DNA of 64,000 nt from Crocinitomicaceae bacterium (GTDB lineage Bacteria > Bacteroidota > Bacteroidia > Flavobacteriales_D > Crocinitomicaceae), in assembly GCA_023957475.1 (NCBI GenBank), contig JAMLHA010000004.1:1-64000 (forward strand). The letters run 5' to 3'. The first letter of the stretch is position 1. Each line of letters begins with the position of its first letter. A program made the translations under genes and the position numbers. Shown piece after piece: positions 1-9,385 of the stretch. The notes below the pieces were generated by a model that saw nothing but the letters and a program-made list of their open reading frames with translations, was not told where the DNA came from and made no database searches.

Positions 1-62
1 TATTTTATCATTATTGAAAACTAATTTTACTTAATGTTAAACAATTAAAATTTATAAATAGA

Positions 63-332
63 ATGAAAAAAAAAGAAAAAATAGTATCTATCGATGAGAT
101 TATTGGTAGTACTGTAAATCCTGAAGAAAGTGGTAATTATATTAAAGATGTAATTGAAAGTTTCACTCTAAGCCCTGATTTGTTAAAAAAGTTAGATGCT
201 GAAGCAGAACATCGTTGGAAAAATGGAGGAAAAGAAATATACAACAAATATGCTGCTGATTCAGCATTCGCCGAAACCGATGAATACAAAAATTATTTTA
301 AGAAATGGGGTATTCCAATTACTCTTAAATAG
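63..332 (+). CDS. Small hypothetical protein (89 aa)
   Basis: I do not recognise this protein. It is 89 residues, charged, rich in Lys, Glu and Asp, with no signal peptide or membrane segment, so it is probably cytosolic. The N-terminus is a run of lysines. The middle (about residues 35-60) looks helical, and the end is Trp-Gly-Ile-Pro-Ile. The ATG follows a very AT-rich upstream stretch and the gene ends in TAG just before an AT-rich inverted repeat. It stands alone and converges with the lipoprotein gene on the other strand. Codon use resembles that of its neighbours, so I take it as a real gene, but function cannot be inferred. Confidence 0.6.
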   Translation: MKKKEKIVSIDEIIGSTVNPEESGNYIKDVIESFTLSPDLLKKLDAEAEHRWKNGGKEIYNKYAADSAFAETDEYKNYFKKWGIPITLK

Positions 333-336
333 TTAA

Positions 337-359
337 CTTATATATTCTAAATATATAAG
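337..359. terminator. AT-rich inverted repeat between convergent genes
   Basis: CTTATATATT (337-346) and AATATATAAG (350-359) are perfect 10-bp arms around a 3-base loop. The repeat sits between the ends of two convergent genes, which suggests a bidirectional terminator. The stem has almost no G:C pairs, so it would be weak. Confidence 0.4.
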
Positions 360-384
360 ATATTAAACTTTGTTTTTAACTCAA

Positions 385-1074
385 TTATGGTATAACAACA
401 ATGCTTGTTCTATTTTTGGGGATGTATTTTAGATTAATAACACCTCCAGCACTTGTTCCGTTAACTTGATCGGAGCTGTATAAACGTTCCATTAAAATTG
501 TTCCATACGGACCAACCCCTAATTGAGCAAGATCATTTGTACCAAAAATAAGGCTTGTATTTCCAATAGTACTTGTTGATTTTAATCTAGAATCTCCTGT
601 TACATTGCTATTTACCCAAGCTGAGATGGTCTCTTTTGCTTTAACTGGGCTACCTAACCACGTAATTTGCAACGGTACAGATTTCACAATTGTATCCAAA
701 CCTGAAGTTGGAAAACCAATTGTATCAGCCAATACAACTGAATTTGTAAATACATTGTTATCCAAATCTTTGTATTTAAAAGTACCTGAATTAACAAATG
801 TAGTATATTCTTTTTCGTACCAACCACCAACAGGATTGTAATTCAATGTATCTGAATTAAACAACACATAAGCAGGTGATTTTAATTCCAACAATGTGCC
901 CAAAGCATTGCTAAACTTAAAAATAGCTTTTACCGAAGTAATGTGCGTGTTGTCATTGTAAATCAATTGGTACTCAGTCCAAATTTTATCTTGGTTTACA
1001 TTGTCTGATGTTTCTTTTGTACAAGAAGTCAAAATAGCTAAAGAGATAGCTGATAATAGAAATATTTTTTTCAT
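385..1074 (-). CDS. Secreted lipoprotein of unknown function
   Basis: The protein has a lipoprotein signal peptide: a Lys-Lys start, a hydrophobic core and the lipobox Leu-Thr-Ser-Cys. It is therefore probably anchored in the outer or cytoplasmic membrane facing the periplasm. I place the start at the Met beginning the signal peptide (1074). An upstream in-frame Met at 1098 would add eight residues before a normal signal sequence. The mature part, about 210 residues, looks beta-rich and low in complexity, with many Thr, Ser, Asn and Val, and has no motif I can name. It is divergent from the oxidoreductase at 1187. Confidence 0.7.
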   Translation of the reverse strand: MKKIFLLSAISLAILTSCTKETSDNVNQDKIWTEYQLIYNDNTHITSVKAIFKFSNALGTLLELKSPAYVLFNSDTLNYNPVGGWYEKEYTTFVNSGTFKYKDLDNNVFTNSVVLADTIGFPTSGLDTIVKSVPLQITWLGSPVKAKETISAWVNSNVTGDSRLKSTSTIGNTSLIFGTNDLAQLGVGPYGTILMERLYSSDQVNGTSAGGVINLKYIPKNRTSIVVIP

Positions 1075-1186
1075 AGTTTTTAATAGTTTACTATACAAAA
1101 ATAAACGTTTTTTATCTGAAAATATAATTTTTGATATTTTTTTTCATAGTTGACTTTAATTTATTACTTTTAAAAAAAAGAACATT

Positions 1187-2407
1187 ATGTCAGAGTTATC
1201 CAATTCATTGCAAAAACTGTTATCTCCTGTTCAACTCAACGGGATTACCCTAAAAAATCGCATTATCAAAGCGGCAACTTTTGAATCCATGTTGGATGAT
1301 AACAACAATATTACCGATAAATGCATTGATTTTCATGAAAGTTTTGCAGCTGGTGGCGTTGGAATGACAACATTGGCTTATTGTGCGCCAGAACCTGATG
1401 GCAGAATGATTGACAGTTACATGTACATTCGTGAGGAAATCAAACCCCAATTGCAAAAATTAGCCGAACGTGTTCACAAGCATGGTTGTATGTTGTCGGG
1501 ACAAATTGCGCATTGTGGTGCCTTTAGCAGAAACAAAAAACTACAACGCAAACGACCAGTAGCGCCATCCACCCAATTCAATAGCGTTGGCATGTTGTAT
1601 GGTTTATTCTTCACCCAAGAAATGGACCGTCAATTGATGGATGAAGTGGCAAATTCTTACGGAAATACAGCAAAAATCATGAAAGAATCAGGATTTGATG
1701 CTGTTGAATTGCATTTTGGTCACGGTTACTTACTCAGTCAATTCATTAGCCCGATAACCAACAAACGAAAAGACAATTATGGTGGATGTATCGAAAACAG
1801 AATGCGTTATCCATTGGAAGTTTTAGCAAATGTCCGAAAGCAAGTAGGCGATGATTTTCCAATTTTAGCTAAAATCACTATGTACGATGACATGAAAGGT
1901 GGTATCAGCTTAGCAGATGGTATTGAATCGGCTAAACTATTGGACAAAGCAGGTATTGACGGTATTATTTTAAGTGCTGGCACCAGTAGTCAAAACCCGA
2001 TGTTGTTATTCCATGGAGATTCTATCTTACCTGGTTTATTGGAGTATGAAAAGAATCCAGTAATGCGTTTCGGTATGAAATTAGTTGCCAAGACAATGTT
2101 TCGAAATTATCCCTATCGGGAACTTTATCTTTTAGAAGCTGCTAAAAAAATTAAAGCCGAAACAAGTTGTCATATCATCTACATTGGAGGAGCAAACGAA
2201 GTAGAAAGCTTGGAAAAAGTGATGGATTTGGGCTTTGATTTCGTTCAATCTGGGCGACCATTGTTGCGTGACCCAGAAATGATTCATCATTTACAAAAAC
2301 TGGGTAAAAACTATGTAAATGGTTGTGACCATTGCAATAAATGTGCACCATTAATGAATGATCCTGATGGCATTCGATGTGTTTTACCAAAATGGAGCGA
2401 ACAATAA
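1187..2407 (+). CDS. NADH:flavin oxidoreductase, old yellow enzyme family
   Basis: This is a TIM-barrel flavoprotein of the NADH:flavin oxidoreductase/old yellow enzyme family, which reduces activated C=C bonds using FMN. The N-terminus (Leu-Lys-Asn-Arg-Ile at about residues 22-26) matches the family start. A His-Phe-Gly-His-Gly-Tyr-Leu motif near residues 175-181 is the substrate-binding histidine pair, followed by the typical SPxxNKRKDNYGG segment. Near the C-terminus is a cysteine cluster, CDHCNKC, with a further Cys about 15 residues on. This resembles the Fe-S ligands of 2,4-dienoyl-CoA reductase-like members, although the long FAD/NAD domain of those enzymes is absent at 406 aa. The physiological substrate is unknown. 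Confidence 0.85.
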   Translation: MSELSNSLQKLLSPVQLNGITLKNRIIKAATFESMLDDNNNITDKCIDFHESFAAGGVGMTTLAYCAPEPDGRMIDSYMYIREEIKPQLQKLAERVHKHGCMLSGQIAHCGAFSRNKKLQRKRPVAPSTQFNSVGMLYGLFFTQEMDRQLMDEVANSYGNTAKIMKESGFDAVELHFGHGYLLSQFISPITNKRKDNYGGCIENRMRYPLEVLANVRKQVGDDFPILAKITMYDDMKGGISLADGIESAKLLDKAGIDGIILSAGTSSQNPMLLFHGDSILPGLLEYEKNPVMRFGMKLVAKTMFRNYPYRELYLLEAAKKIKAETSCHIIYIGGANEVESLEKVMDLGFDFVQSGRPLLRDPEMIHHLQKLGKNYVNGCDHCNKCAPLMNDPDGIRCVLPKWSEQ

Positions 2408-2473
2408 GGGGAGAATGTGAAAAAAAACGCCAATTGTTAATTAAAAATACGCCGTAGCAACACACAAATTCAT

Positions 2474-2481
2474 TATCTTTG
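2474..2481 (+). promoter_or_regulatory. Bacteroidota -7 promoter element (TATCTTTG)
   Basis: TATCTTTG matches the Bacteroidota -7 consensus TAnnTTTG. Transcription would start near 2487. That leaves the ATG at 2479 upstream of the transcript start and favours the ATG at 2512 for the DUF4494 gene. No clear -33 TTG is visible at the right distance. Confidence 0.5.
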
Positions 2482-2511
2482 CAATCCTTAATAATTTTAA
2501 AATTGAATGCT

Positions 2512-3099
2512 ATGAACTGGTTTACAGTAAAATTAAAATATACAAAGCAATTGGAGGATGGAACGTATAAAAAAGTATCCGAACCTTATTTGCTTGCAGC
2601 CGATTCATTTACAGATGCTGAAGCAAGAATTTACGAAGAATTAGGCGATTTAATCGCTGGAGAATTTAATGTTTCAAGCATCGCAAGAACAGATTTTCAT
2701 GATATTTTTGCCTTTGAAGGATCTGATTATTGGTGGAAGTGTAAAATTCTTTTGGAAACAGCTGATATTGATTCAGAAAAATCAAAAAAAGTTACACAAA
2801 CATTTTTAGTGTCTGCCGACTCTGCTAAACAAGCATTTGAACACCTTGGAGAATCACTTTCAACGTTAATGGTTGATTTTGAAATCACGTCAATTATGGC
2901 AACACCAATTCTTGATGTTTTTCCTCCAGTTCAAAACTTGGACAGAGAAATCAGTCGCCGACCAATCGAAGAAGTTGAAGAAATTGACACAAAACCTGGA
3001 AAAGGAGTAATGTACAGTGCTTCTGGCACAGATCTTGATGATGAAATAGAAGACGAAGTAGAGAGCGAAATAGAAGACGAATATTCAACAGAAGAATAA
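2512..3099 (+). CDS. DUF4494 family protein
   Basis: The start MNWFTVKLKYTKQ and the following Glu-Pro-Tyr-Leu and SFTDAEARIYEEL motifs are typical of the Bacteroidota DUF4494 family, whose function is unknown. I use the ATG at 2512. An earlier in-frame Met at 2479 lies upstream of the predicted transcript start and would add an untypical hydrophobic leader. The last 50 residues are a highly acidic tail rich in Asp and Glu, longer than I would expect for the family. The protein appears cytosolic. Its stop overlaps the pdxH start (TAATG), so the two genes are probably co-transcribed and translationally coupled. Confidence 0.8.
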   Translation: MNWFTVKLKYTKQLEDGTYKKVSEPYLLAADSFTDAEARIYEELGDLIAGEFNVSSIARTDFHDIFAFEGSDYWWKCKILLETADIDSEKSKKVTQTFLVSADSAKQAFEHLGESLSTLMVDFEITSIMATPILDVFPPVQNLDREISRRPIEEVEEIDTKPGKGVMYSASGTDLDDEIEDEVESEIEDEYSTEE

Positions 3100-3743
3100 T
3101 GAGTGATTTAACACAAGCTTTGAGGGATGATCACCATAGTTTTGATATAGCAAAACTTGATGAAATCAAAGACGGCAATCCATTTACCTTGTTTGAAAAA
3201 TGGATGCAACATGCTATTGACTCAAATTGCTTGGAAGCAAATGCTTGTATCATCGCTACTGTTGATGCAAACAACCAACCTTCTTCAAGAATTGTGTATT
3301 TAAAAGAACTTATTGATGATCAATTTGTTTTCTATACCAATTACCATTCTCACAAGGGGAAAGACATTGCATTTAACAATAAAATCTCGATGCAATTTTT
3401 TTGGCCTTTACTGCAACAACAAATACGCATAGAAGGTAGCGTTGAAAAAATTGACGAAAAAATTAGTGATGATTATTTTCAATCACGACCTTGGGAAAGC
3501 AAAATTGGCGCTTGGGCAAGCCACCAATCTGAAAAGCTTTCATCACGTGAAGAATTGGAACAACGTATTGACGAATTATCTAAAAAATACCCAACAGATG
3601 TCCCTCGTCCGCCACATTGGGGTGGTTATGCACTTACTCCCAATAAAATAGAGTTTTGGCAAGGACGAGCATCTCGTTTACACGATCGATTTGTATTTGA
3701 AAAAAATGGAACTAATTGGTCTATTTTTAGACTAAATCCTTAA
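3099..3743 (+). CDS. pdxH: Pyridoxamine/pyridoxine 5'-phosphate oxidase
   Basis: PdxH uses FMN and oxygen to convert pyridoxamine or pyridoxine 5'-phosphate to pyridoxal 5'-phosphate, the last step of vitamin B6 cofactor synthesis and salvage. The 214-aa length is standard. Visible family motifs are SSRIVYLK (about 67-74), the FYTNYHSHKGKDI phosphate/FMN-binding segment (about 82-94), SRPWESKIGAWAS in the middle, and the C-terminal IEFWQGRASRLHDRF ending in RLNP. It overlaps the DUF4494 stop by one base and is followed after 14 bases by an M16 peptidase gene, suggesting one operon. Confidence 0.95.
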   Translation: MSDLTQALRDDHHSFDIAKLDEIKDGNPFTLFEKWMQHAIDSNCLEANACIIATVDANNQPSSRIVYLKELIDDQFVFYTNYHSHKGKDIAFNNKISMQFFWPLLQQQIRIEGSVEKIDEKISDDYFQSRPWESKIGAWASHQSEKLSSREELEQRIDELSKKYPTDVPRPPHWGGYALTPNKIEFWQGRASRLHDRFVFEKNGTNWSIFRLNP

Positions 3744-3757
3744 TTTTCATTACCTAC

Positions 3758-5002
3758 ATGATGAAATTTGATATCCATCCTGAAATTATTCAGTTCCCAA
3801 ATGGTTTAAGACTAGTTTATCTTTACAAAGATTCATACGTAGGTCATTTTGGTATCAACATCCTTGCAGGTTCTCGTTATGAACGTGAAAATGAACAAGG
3901 TTTAGCACATTTCATAGAACATTGTATTTTTAAAGGTACGCATAAACGAAAGGCGTTTCACATTTTATCGCGATTGGATGCTGTTGGTGGTGAGTTAAAC
4001 GCCTATACAGCAAAAGAAGAGATTGCTATTTATGCTTCATTTACCAATCAACATTTACAACGAGCTATTGAATTAGTTGCAGACATTGCTTTTCACTCCT
4101 CTTTTCCAGAAAAAGAAATTTTAAAAGAAAAGGAAGTTGTTTTAGATGAATTAAACTCCTATTTGGATTCTCCAGGAGAACGCATTTTTGATGATTTTGA
4201 AGCTCATTTATTCAAAGGTCACGCACTTGGTTATAATATTTTGGGCAATGAACAATCCATTCGGAATTTTACCAAAGAGGATCTACAGCACTATGTCAAC
4301 CGCTTTTTTTCGTTAAAAAACATGGTTGTTTCGTATGTTGGAAGTGAAAGTATTGAAAAAATTAAAAAATTGGTAGAAAAGTATTTTTCCAATGAAAACC
4401 AAAACCCGGTCAAAGTCAAACTGTCTAGTTTTAAGCCACAACCTGCATTTAAACTAAAAGAAGAACACGGAAATGTTCAGACGCACGCCATCATTGGTGG
4501 TTTAGCGCCAAACTACACGGCTAACGACAGAAGAGGAATGACTTTATTGACGAATATTCTGGGCGGACCTGCTTTAAATTCACGACTCACACTCTCCATT
4601 CGAGAAAAACATGGATACGCCTACAATGTTGAGGCAAATTATACACCATACATGGATACAGGTTTTTGGTCTATTTATTTAGGTACAGATGAAAAATACC
4701 TCCAAAAATCACTCAAATTGGTTCAAAAAGAACTGAAAAACTTGTGTGAAATTAAAATGGGTGTGCATCAATTAAATCAGGCGAAAGAACAATTAAAAGG
4801 TCAGATTGCACTTTCGCTTGAAGGAAATGGTGGTTTGATGCTTGGATTGGGTAAAAGTGTACTGCTTTTTAATCAAATTGACACTATTTCTGCTATTTAT
4901 AAAGAAATTGATGGCATTACAGCCACTGACTTATTAGAAGTTGCCAATAAATACTTTGCTCCAACCAATCAAAGTGAATTAATTTTTGAGGTGAAAAAGT
5001 AA
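3758..5002 (+). CDS. M16 family zinc metallopeptidase (PqqL/YmxG-like)
   Basis: This is a pitrilysin/insulinase-type peptidase. The inverted zinc motif HxxEH is present as H51-F-I-E54-H55. The downstream glutamate expected as third zinc ligand lies in the KEKEVVLDELNSY segment near residue 130. At 414 aa it is the single-chain M16B type with two homologous halves. The second half has the usual arginine/tyrosine segment around REKHGYAYNVEANY. No signal peptide is visible, so it is likely cytosolic. It is encoded just downstream of pdxH in the same direction, with no obvious functional link. A second Met directly follows the first, so the start is uncertain by one codon. Confidence 0.88.
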   Translation: MMKFDIHPEIIQFPNGLRLVYLYKDSYVGHFGINILAGSRYERENEQGLAHFIEHCIFKGTHKRKAFHILSRLDAVGGELNAYTAKEEIAIYASFTNQHLQRAIELVADIAFHSSFPEKEILKEKEVVLDELNSYLDSPGERIFDDFEAHLFKGHALGYNILGNEQSIRNFTKEDLQHYVNRFFSLKNMVVSYVGSESIEKIKKLVEKYFSNENQNPVKVKLSSFKPQPAFKLKEEHGNVQTHAIIGGLAPNYTANDRRGMTLLTNILGGPALNSRLTLSIREKHGYAYNVEANYTPYMDTGFWSIYLGTDEKYLQKSLKLVQKELKNLCEIKMGVHQLNQAKEQLKGQIALSLEGNGGLMLGLGKSVLLFNQIDTISAIYKEIDGITATDLLEVANKYFAPTNQSELIFEVKK

Positions 5003-5005
5003 AAA

Positions 5006-5796
5006 TTACCCTCCAAAAACTTGTGTTAGTGCCTTTTCTTTGGTGTTTCTAAAAATAGTTTCGTGCTTTTCCCCTACTTCATCCGCATAATACCAGCTGA
5101 GGTTAACAACATTGCGTTTTTTCAACGTCTTTGCTATAATTCTTGTTGATTTAGATACATCAGGGCTACTTGAACCAGCAAACCAAAGTGTTTTTCCAGG
5201 ATATTCCAAATCAACCAAGTATTTATCCAAATCTTTCACATATTGATAATCGTTCATCCAAATTGCTGGGTCAAATGCAATGTAATAATCGAATGTCTCA
5301 GGTTTCAATAAATATGTTTCCAGCACAAATAAACCAGCCACCGACTCACCTATCACTGCTGTAAGCGTATTTGTACGATAGCTTTTGTTTATTTTAGGTT
5401 CCAATTCTTTTTTAATAAAAGTGAGGTATTTTTCAAAATCACTATTTGATTCAGCTTGGCTAAAATCAGCTAATTTTAAATTTGCGTCATTGCTTACTGA
5501 TTCTATTCCAACCACAATCATTGGTGATATTGCATTTTCATCAATTAATCGAGCAATGGTACTTGTAAACGTCATGAAATTACTGGATTCTTCACCGCTT
5601 GGTATAAATAGAACTGTATAGCGCTTTTTTCCACCTTTATACTCACTTGGCAACCAAACATTAATATTGCGTGAATCATTTAAAATGGTTGACTCAAGAA
5701 CAAATTGTTCGAAATTTACAGCATCGCTTTGATTTTGTGCATGCAACGATCCTGTTAAAGAGAAGCAAAAAACAAGGAAAAAAAAATTACTTTCAT
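5006..5796 (-). CDS. Secreted alpha/beta-hydrolase esterase, signal peptide out of frame
   Basis: The body belongs to the putative esterase (enterochelin esterase/esterase D-like) group: an alpha/beta-hydrolase with nucleophile elbow Gly-Glu-Ser-Val-Ala-Gly and a likely catalytic His in the C-terminal KHETIFRN segment. As sequenced, the open frame starts at 5746 with MHAQNQSD, which is the end of a signal peptide. Directly upstream, an ATG at 5796 encodes a good signal sequence (Met-Lys-Val-Ile-Phe then a hydrophobic core) ending at the same His-Ala-Gln. It is in a different frame. The break lies in a run of nine A on the plus strand (5778-5786), and ten would restore one continuous secreted protein of about 263 aa. 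Confidence 0.75.
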
Positions 5797-5892
5797 AAGA
5801 CTTTTAAAAGCCACAAAATTAACTGATTTCAATAGTTATTTCAACGCTAAAAAATGATTCTAATGGATTAGTTATAAACAAATTGTTAAAAT

Positions 5893-6591
5893 CTATTTTA
5901 CAAACTCAAAACCAAATTGCTGTGCCATTTTTTGTTTTAACACCTCACTGACTTCGTTCATATCCACTTCCCTTCCCAACTCTTGTTTCATGGAAGTAAC
6001 TCCTTTATCCTGAATACCACAAGGAACAATGTGGGAGAAATAACTCAAATCAGCGTTGATATTAAAACCTATTCCATGCATGGTTACCCAACGAGAGCTT
6101 TTAACTCCCATGGCACAAATTTTTCGAGCGGATGGTTTTTGCCCATCTATCCAGACACCTGTTAATCCTTCCACCCTTCCAGAGTTGATACCGTATTCTT
6201 TCAAAGTCAAAATAACCGATTCTTCCAAATAGCGCATGTATTTATGAATATCTGGAAAGAAATAATCCAAATCAAAAATTGGGTAACCTACCAATTGCCC
6301 TGGTCCGTGATAGGTAATATCTCCTCCTCTATTGATTTTGTAAAATTTTGCGTGGTGTTCATCCAATGATTGATCATTTAACAGTAGATGAGATACATCA
6401 CCACTTTTACCGAGTGTATAGACGTGTGGATGTTCGCAAAAAAGTAAATAATTGGTTGTCTTTAAATCCGTTTCACCATTGCGAATACGGATTTTAAAAT
6501 CAATTGTTTCTTTGAATATTTTTTCTTGGTAATCCCAAGCTTCTTGATAATCTATCAATCCCAAAGATTGAAAGATAACTTTTGGTTTCAT
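5893..6591 (-). CDS. lipB: Octanoyltransferase LipB
   Basis: LipB transfers octanoate from octanoyl-ACP to lipoyl domains of 2-oxoacid dehydrogenases and GcvH, the first step of endogenous lipoate synthesis. Clear signatures are RGGDITYHGPGQLVGYPIFDL near residues 89-109, the lysine in ARKICAMGVKSSRW, MHGIGFNINADLSYF, and the catalytic Cys in IVPCGI near residue 192. Length (232 aa) is normal. No lipA is present in the window. It lies three bases downstream of the sugar-phosphate isomerase gene and is probably co-transcribed with it. Confidence 0.95.
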   Translation of the reverse strand: MKPKVIFQSLGLIDYQEAWDYQEKIFKETIDFKIRIRNGETDLKTTNYLLFCEHPHVYTLGKSGDVSHLLLNDQSLDEHHAKFYKINRGGDITYHGPGQLVGYPIFDLDYFFPDIHKYMRYLEESVILTLKEYGINSGRVEGLTGVWIDGQKPSARKICAMGVKSSRWVTMHGIGFNINADLSYFSHIVPCGIQDKGVTSMKQELGREVDMNEVSEVLKQKMAQQFGFEFVK

Positions 6592-6594
6592 TTC

Positions 6595-7575
6595 TTAAAA
6601 GTTTGCTAATTCTGATTTTAATCGGTCAATTATATTGATTTCAAATGCATCTACTTGTTTGATTTCTGAAAGATAGAATGATGCCCAATCAACGATATGA
6701 ATTAAGAAGATAGAGCGTTCAACAAAGTTATTTCCTTCAGCTTTCACTACCAATAATTTAGTTTTTGAAGCAATAACTTCTAAGGTAATTTCTTCACGTT
6801 TTTTGTTGCGCGGATAAACATCACCTGTATCAAAATAAACCGCTGAAAAACGGCTATCTCCACCGCCCCAACCAACTAATTCATTGTGATTCATTTCTGG
6901 AATAACATGCATCCAGCACAACAATTTTGAGTTTTCATTAAATTGTTGTTTTGCACGAATTAAAACAGCCTCATAAGGCGTTGTTGCATAAAACGCTGGT
7001 ACAGTTCCATTGATAAATTCAGCCAACTTTTTACCCTCCGATTTGATGTATTCCGTACGATTTGCCAACAACTCACCTGCAGATTTTAAGTTTTTCAATA
7101 CATTTTCTGAAGTATAACCTAATTGATGAAAAATATTGGACAATTGTACAATGGAAAAAGCCAAAGCAGTTCTCGGTGGGTTTCCTCCTGGTACAATCAC
7201 ACAATCAAAATGGTGTTTTTTACATAATTGAGCAAGTTGACCTCCAGAACAAACGCCAATAACATACGCTCCTCTAGCAATCGCTTCTTCTGTAAATAAA
7301 AGTGTTTCTTCTGTATTTCCCGAATAAGAGGACGCTATTACCAATGTGTTGCTTCCAATGTAGTTGGGCGCAACGTAATCATGGACACATTGTACAGGCA
7401 AATTAATTTCATCTTGCAACCATAGAGAAACAAGTTTTCCTCCAATTCCAGAGCCACCCATACCGCAAATAACGATATTCTCAATCTTATTCTTAGGTGT
7501 TTGAAAAATAGAATTTTTAGCAATTAATAATGCTTCATCAATATTGGCAATAAAAGCAGCTATTAGCTTGTCCAT
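6595..7575 (-). CDS. Bifunctional phosphoglucose/phosphomannose isomerase (SIS domain)
   Basis: The protein has a sugar isomerase (SIS) fold with CGMGGSGIGGKL near residues 37-48 and the SSYSGNTEETL motif near 84-94, which binds the sugar phosphate. The C-terminal MNHNELVGW motif is typical of the bacterial/archaeal bifunctional phosphoglucose/phosphomannose isomerases. These interconvert fructose 6-phosphate with glucose or mannose 6-phosphate. At 326 aa it is a standard length. It is a cytosolic enzyme and is followed after three bases by lipB. Confidence 0.88.
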   Translation of the reverse strand: MDKLIAAFIANIDEALLIAKNSIFQTPKNKIENIVICGMGGSGIGGKLVSLWLQDEINLPVQCVHDYVAPNYIGSNTLVIASSYSGNTEETLLFTEEAIARGAYVIGVCSGGQLAQLCKKHHFDCVIVPGGNPPRTALAFSIVQLSNIFHQLGYTSENVLKNLKSAGELLANRTEYIKSEGKKLAEFINGTVPAFYATTPYEAVLIRAKQQFNENSKLLCWMHVIPEMNHNELVGWGGGDSRFSAVYFDTGDVYPRNKKREEITLEVIASKTKLLVVKAEGNNFVERSIFLIHIVDWASFYLSEIKQVDAFEINIIDRLKSELANF

Positions 7576-7672
7576 ATTTATTAAAATTTTCTGTAAAATT
7601 AATTATAATAACCTTTATAATCTGAGTTTGATTAATAATTCTATTAATATACGTTGAAAATCAAAAAATGTT

Positions 7673-8392
7673 TCATTCGTAAAACTGCTGAATCAAATGT
7701 TCAAAAGCAATTTCCCTGTCAATTGACACAATTTGTCGTTGTTCTCCAACTTCTAAACCCAACAATTCTATGGTATCATAATGCATAATGGTTTCAATAT
7801 CATGAGTTGAAAAGAGTATCAGTAAATTCATTTCTTGTGCAATAGTCAATAACAATTCTATGAGTCGCCGTTTATTTTTATAATCAAGATATCCGCTGGG
7901 TTCATCCAATAGAATAATCGACGTTTGTTGTGCCAAAGCTCGAGCTACAGCACACAATTGACGTTCACCATCACTCAATGAATTGGTAAATTTTTCTGCT
8001 AAATGCGTTATGTTTAGGCGTTCAATAATTGCATACACATAAGCAACATCTTCTTTTGATACAATTCCTCTATTATTCAAATAAGGTGTGCGGCCAAGCA
8101 GAACAAAATCAAAAACAGAAATAAATTCAACATCGGGAAAACGTGCAGGTACAAAAGAAATTTGTCTCGAAAGCTGTATTCTGGAATAATTTGTACTGTT
8201 TTTGTTTTGTATAAAAAATTGACCTGAAAATGGTTTAATTTGTCCACAAATAGTCTTTAAAAACGTTGATTTTCCACTGCCATTGCTACCAATCAAAGCA
8301 TACACCTTGCCTTTTTCCAATGATGAAATGGAAATTTTAGCTAACGATTGCTGGTACCCTATTTGCAACTCTTTAAAATCTATCACGACCAA
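7673..8392 (-). CDS. FecE-type ABC transporter ATP-binding protein
   Basis: This is the ATPase of a metal-chelate importer (iron siderophore, haem or cobalamin). It has Walker A GSNGSGKST (about 34-42), the signature LSDGERQ (about 139-145), Walker B IILLDEPSG (about 157-165) and the switch His in STHDIE. Its start overlaps the end of the FecCD permease gene by 10 bases, so the two are translationally coupled. No substrate-binding protein or TonB receptor is encoded next to the pair, so the substrate cannot be named. Confidence 0.88.
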   Translation of the reverse strand: MVVIDFKELQIGYQQSLAKISISSLEKGKVYALIGSNGSGKSTFLKTICGQIKPFSGQFFIQNKNSTNYSRIQLSRQISFVPARFPDVEFISVFDFVLLGRTPYLNNRGIVSKEDVAYVYAIIERLNITHLAEKFTNSLSDGERQLCAVARALAQQTSIILLDEPSGYLDYKNKRRLIELLLTIAQEMNLLILFSTHDIETIMHYDTIELLGLEVGEQRQIVSIDREIAFEHLIQQFYE

Positions 8393-9369
8393 CGTTTTAA
8401 AATAATATATATGACAAAAGGTGCCCCAATCATTGATGTTATAGCGTTAATTGGCACAATGACCGAAGTCGCTATTGCTTGTACAACACTATCACAAAAC
8501 AACATAAAAACACTCCCAAAAATCAATGAACCTGCAATTAATATTCGGTGATTTTGCGTTTTAAAAACCAATTTCACAAGATTGGGAACTGCAATGCCAA
8601 TAAAGGCAATAGGGCCACAAAAAGCAGTGATAATTCCTGTCAAAACAGATGCTATTAGAATGGCAATCATTCTTGTTTGTTTGCTATTTACTCCAAGAAT
8701 AGCAGCATTTTCTTGTCCGAGCACCAATGCATTTAATGCTTTAATTAGAAAAAAAGATGCAACAATTCCGACAAGCGACAAAATAAGTAGAATGGGTAAT
8801 TGTGAATACGTTACTTGCTGCAAGGAACCCATTGTCCACAATGTAAATAGTTTTAATTGATGGGCATCGCTCCATGTTTGAATGATACTGATAAAAGCAG
8901 CAGAAAAACTACCAAGCATAATTCCAATCAGCAAGAGAGAACCGTGAGAGCGCACAAAACGAGCAAAAAACAAGATGAGCATTCCAAATAAAAAGGCTCC
9001 AAGTAAAGCACTGGAAATCAACCCCCAATCCGAAGTAAAAAACGACACTCCTGTCATAAGAAACAACGCTACAAACAAACTTGAACCTGTGCTGACACCT
9101 AGAATATTGGGCTCGGCCAAAGGATTGTAAAAAATAGTTTGCATTAAAAGTCCTGCTAATGACAATCCTGCACCGGCAATTATTGCTGTCATCATTCTTG
9201 GCACACGCAAATCATGTGCTATCAAATGATTGGTATTGGTGGCATCATAATTCACGAAAGAATTCCAATAATCGGCTAAAGAAATTGCTGTAGAACCAAT
9301 TAATAAATGCACCAATATAAAGACCAGAAGAACTGCAATACTAAAAGAAAATTTTAACTGAATATTCAT
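8383..9369 (-). CDS. FecCD/BtuC-family ABC transporter permease
   Basis: A 328-aa polytopic membrane protein with about nine to ten hydrophobic segments and the FecCD signatures LRVPRMMTAIIAGAGLSLAG and NPLAEPNILGVSTGSSLF. The C-terminal part carries the GPIAFIGIAVPNLVK coupling motif that contacts the ATPase. It forms the channel of a siderophore- or B12-type importer with the downstream ATP-binding protein. The upstream neighbour is a LytTR response regulator that ends 16 bases before this start codon, so it could be in the same transcript, which would be an unusual pairing. Confidence 0.9.
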   Translation of the reverse strand: MNIQLKFSFSIAVLLVFILVHLLIGSTAISLADYWNSFVNYDATNTNHLIAHDLRVPRMMTAIIAGAGLSLAGLLMQTIFYNPLAEPNILGVSTGSSLFVALFLMTGVSFFTSDWGLISSALLGAFLFGMLILFFARFVRSHGSLLLIGIMLGSFSAAFISIIQTWSDAHQLKLFTLWTMGSLQQVTYSQLPILLILSLVGIVASFFLIKALNALVLGQENAAILGVNSKQTRMIAILIASVLTGIITAFCGPIAFIGIAVPNLVKLVFKTQNHRILIAGSLIFGSVFMLFCDSVVQAIATSVIVPINAITSMIGAPFVIYIILKRWS

Positions 9370-9385
9370 TGGTCAATCCGTTCAT

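Noticed and set aside
605-841. Plus-strand ORF inside the lipoprotein gene
   Set aside because: It is the shadow of a real minus-strand gene with a clear lipoprotein signal; its translation shows no family pattern.
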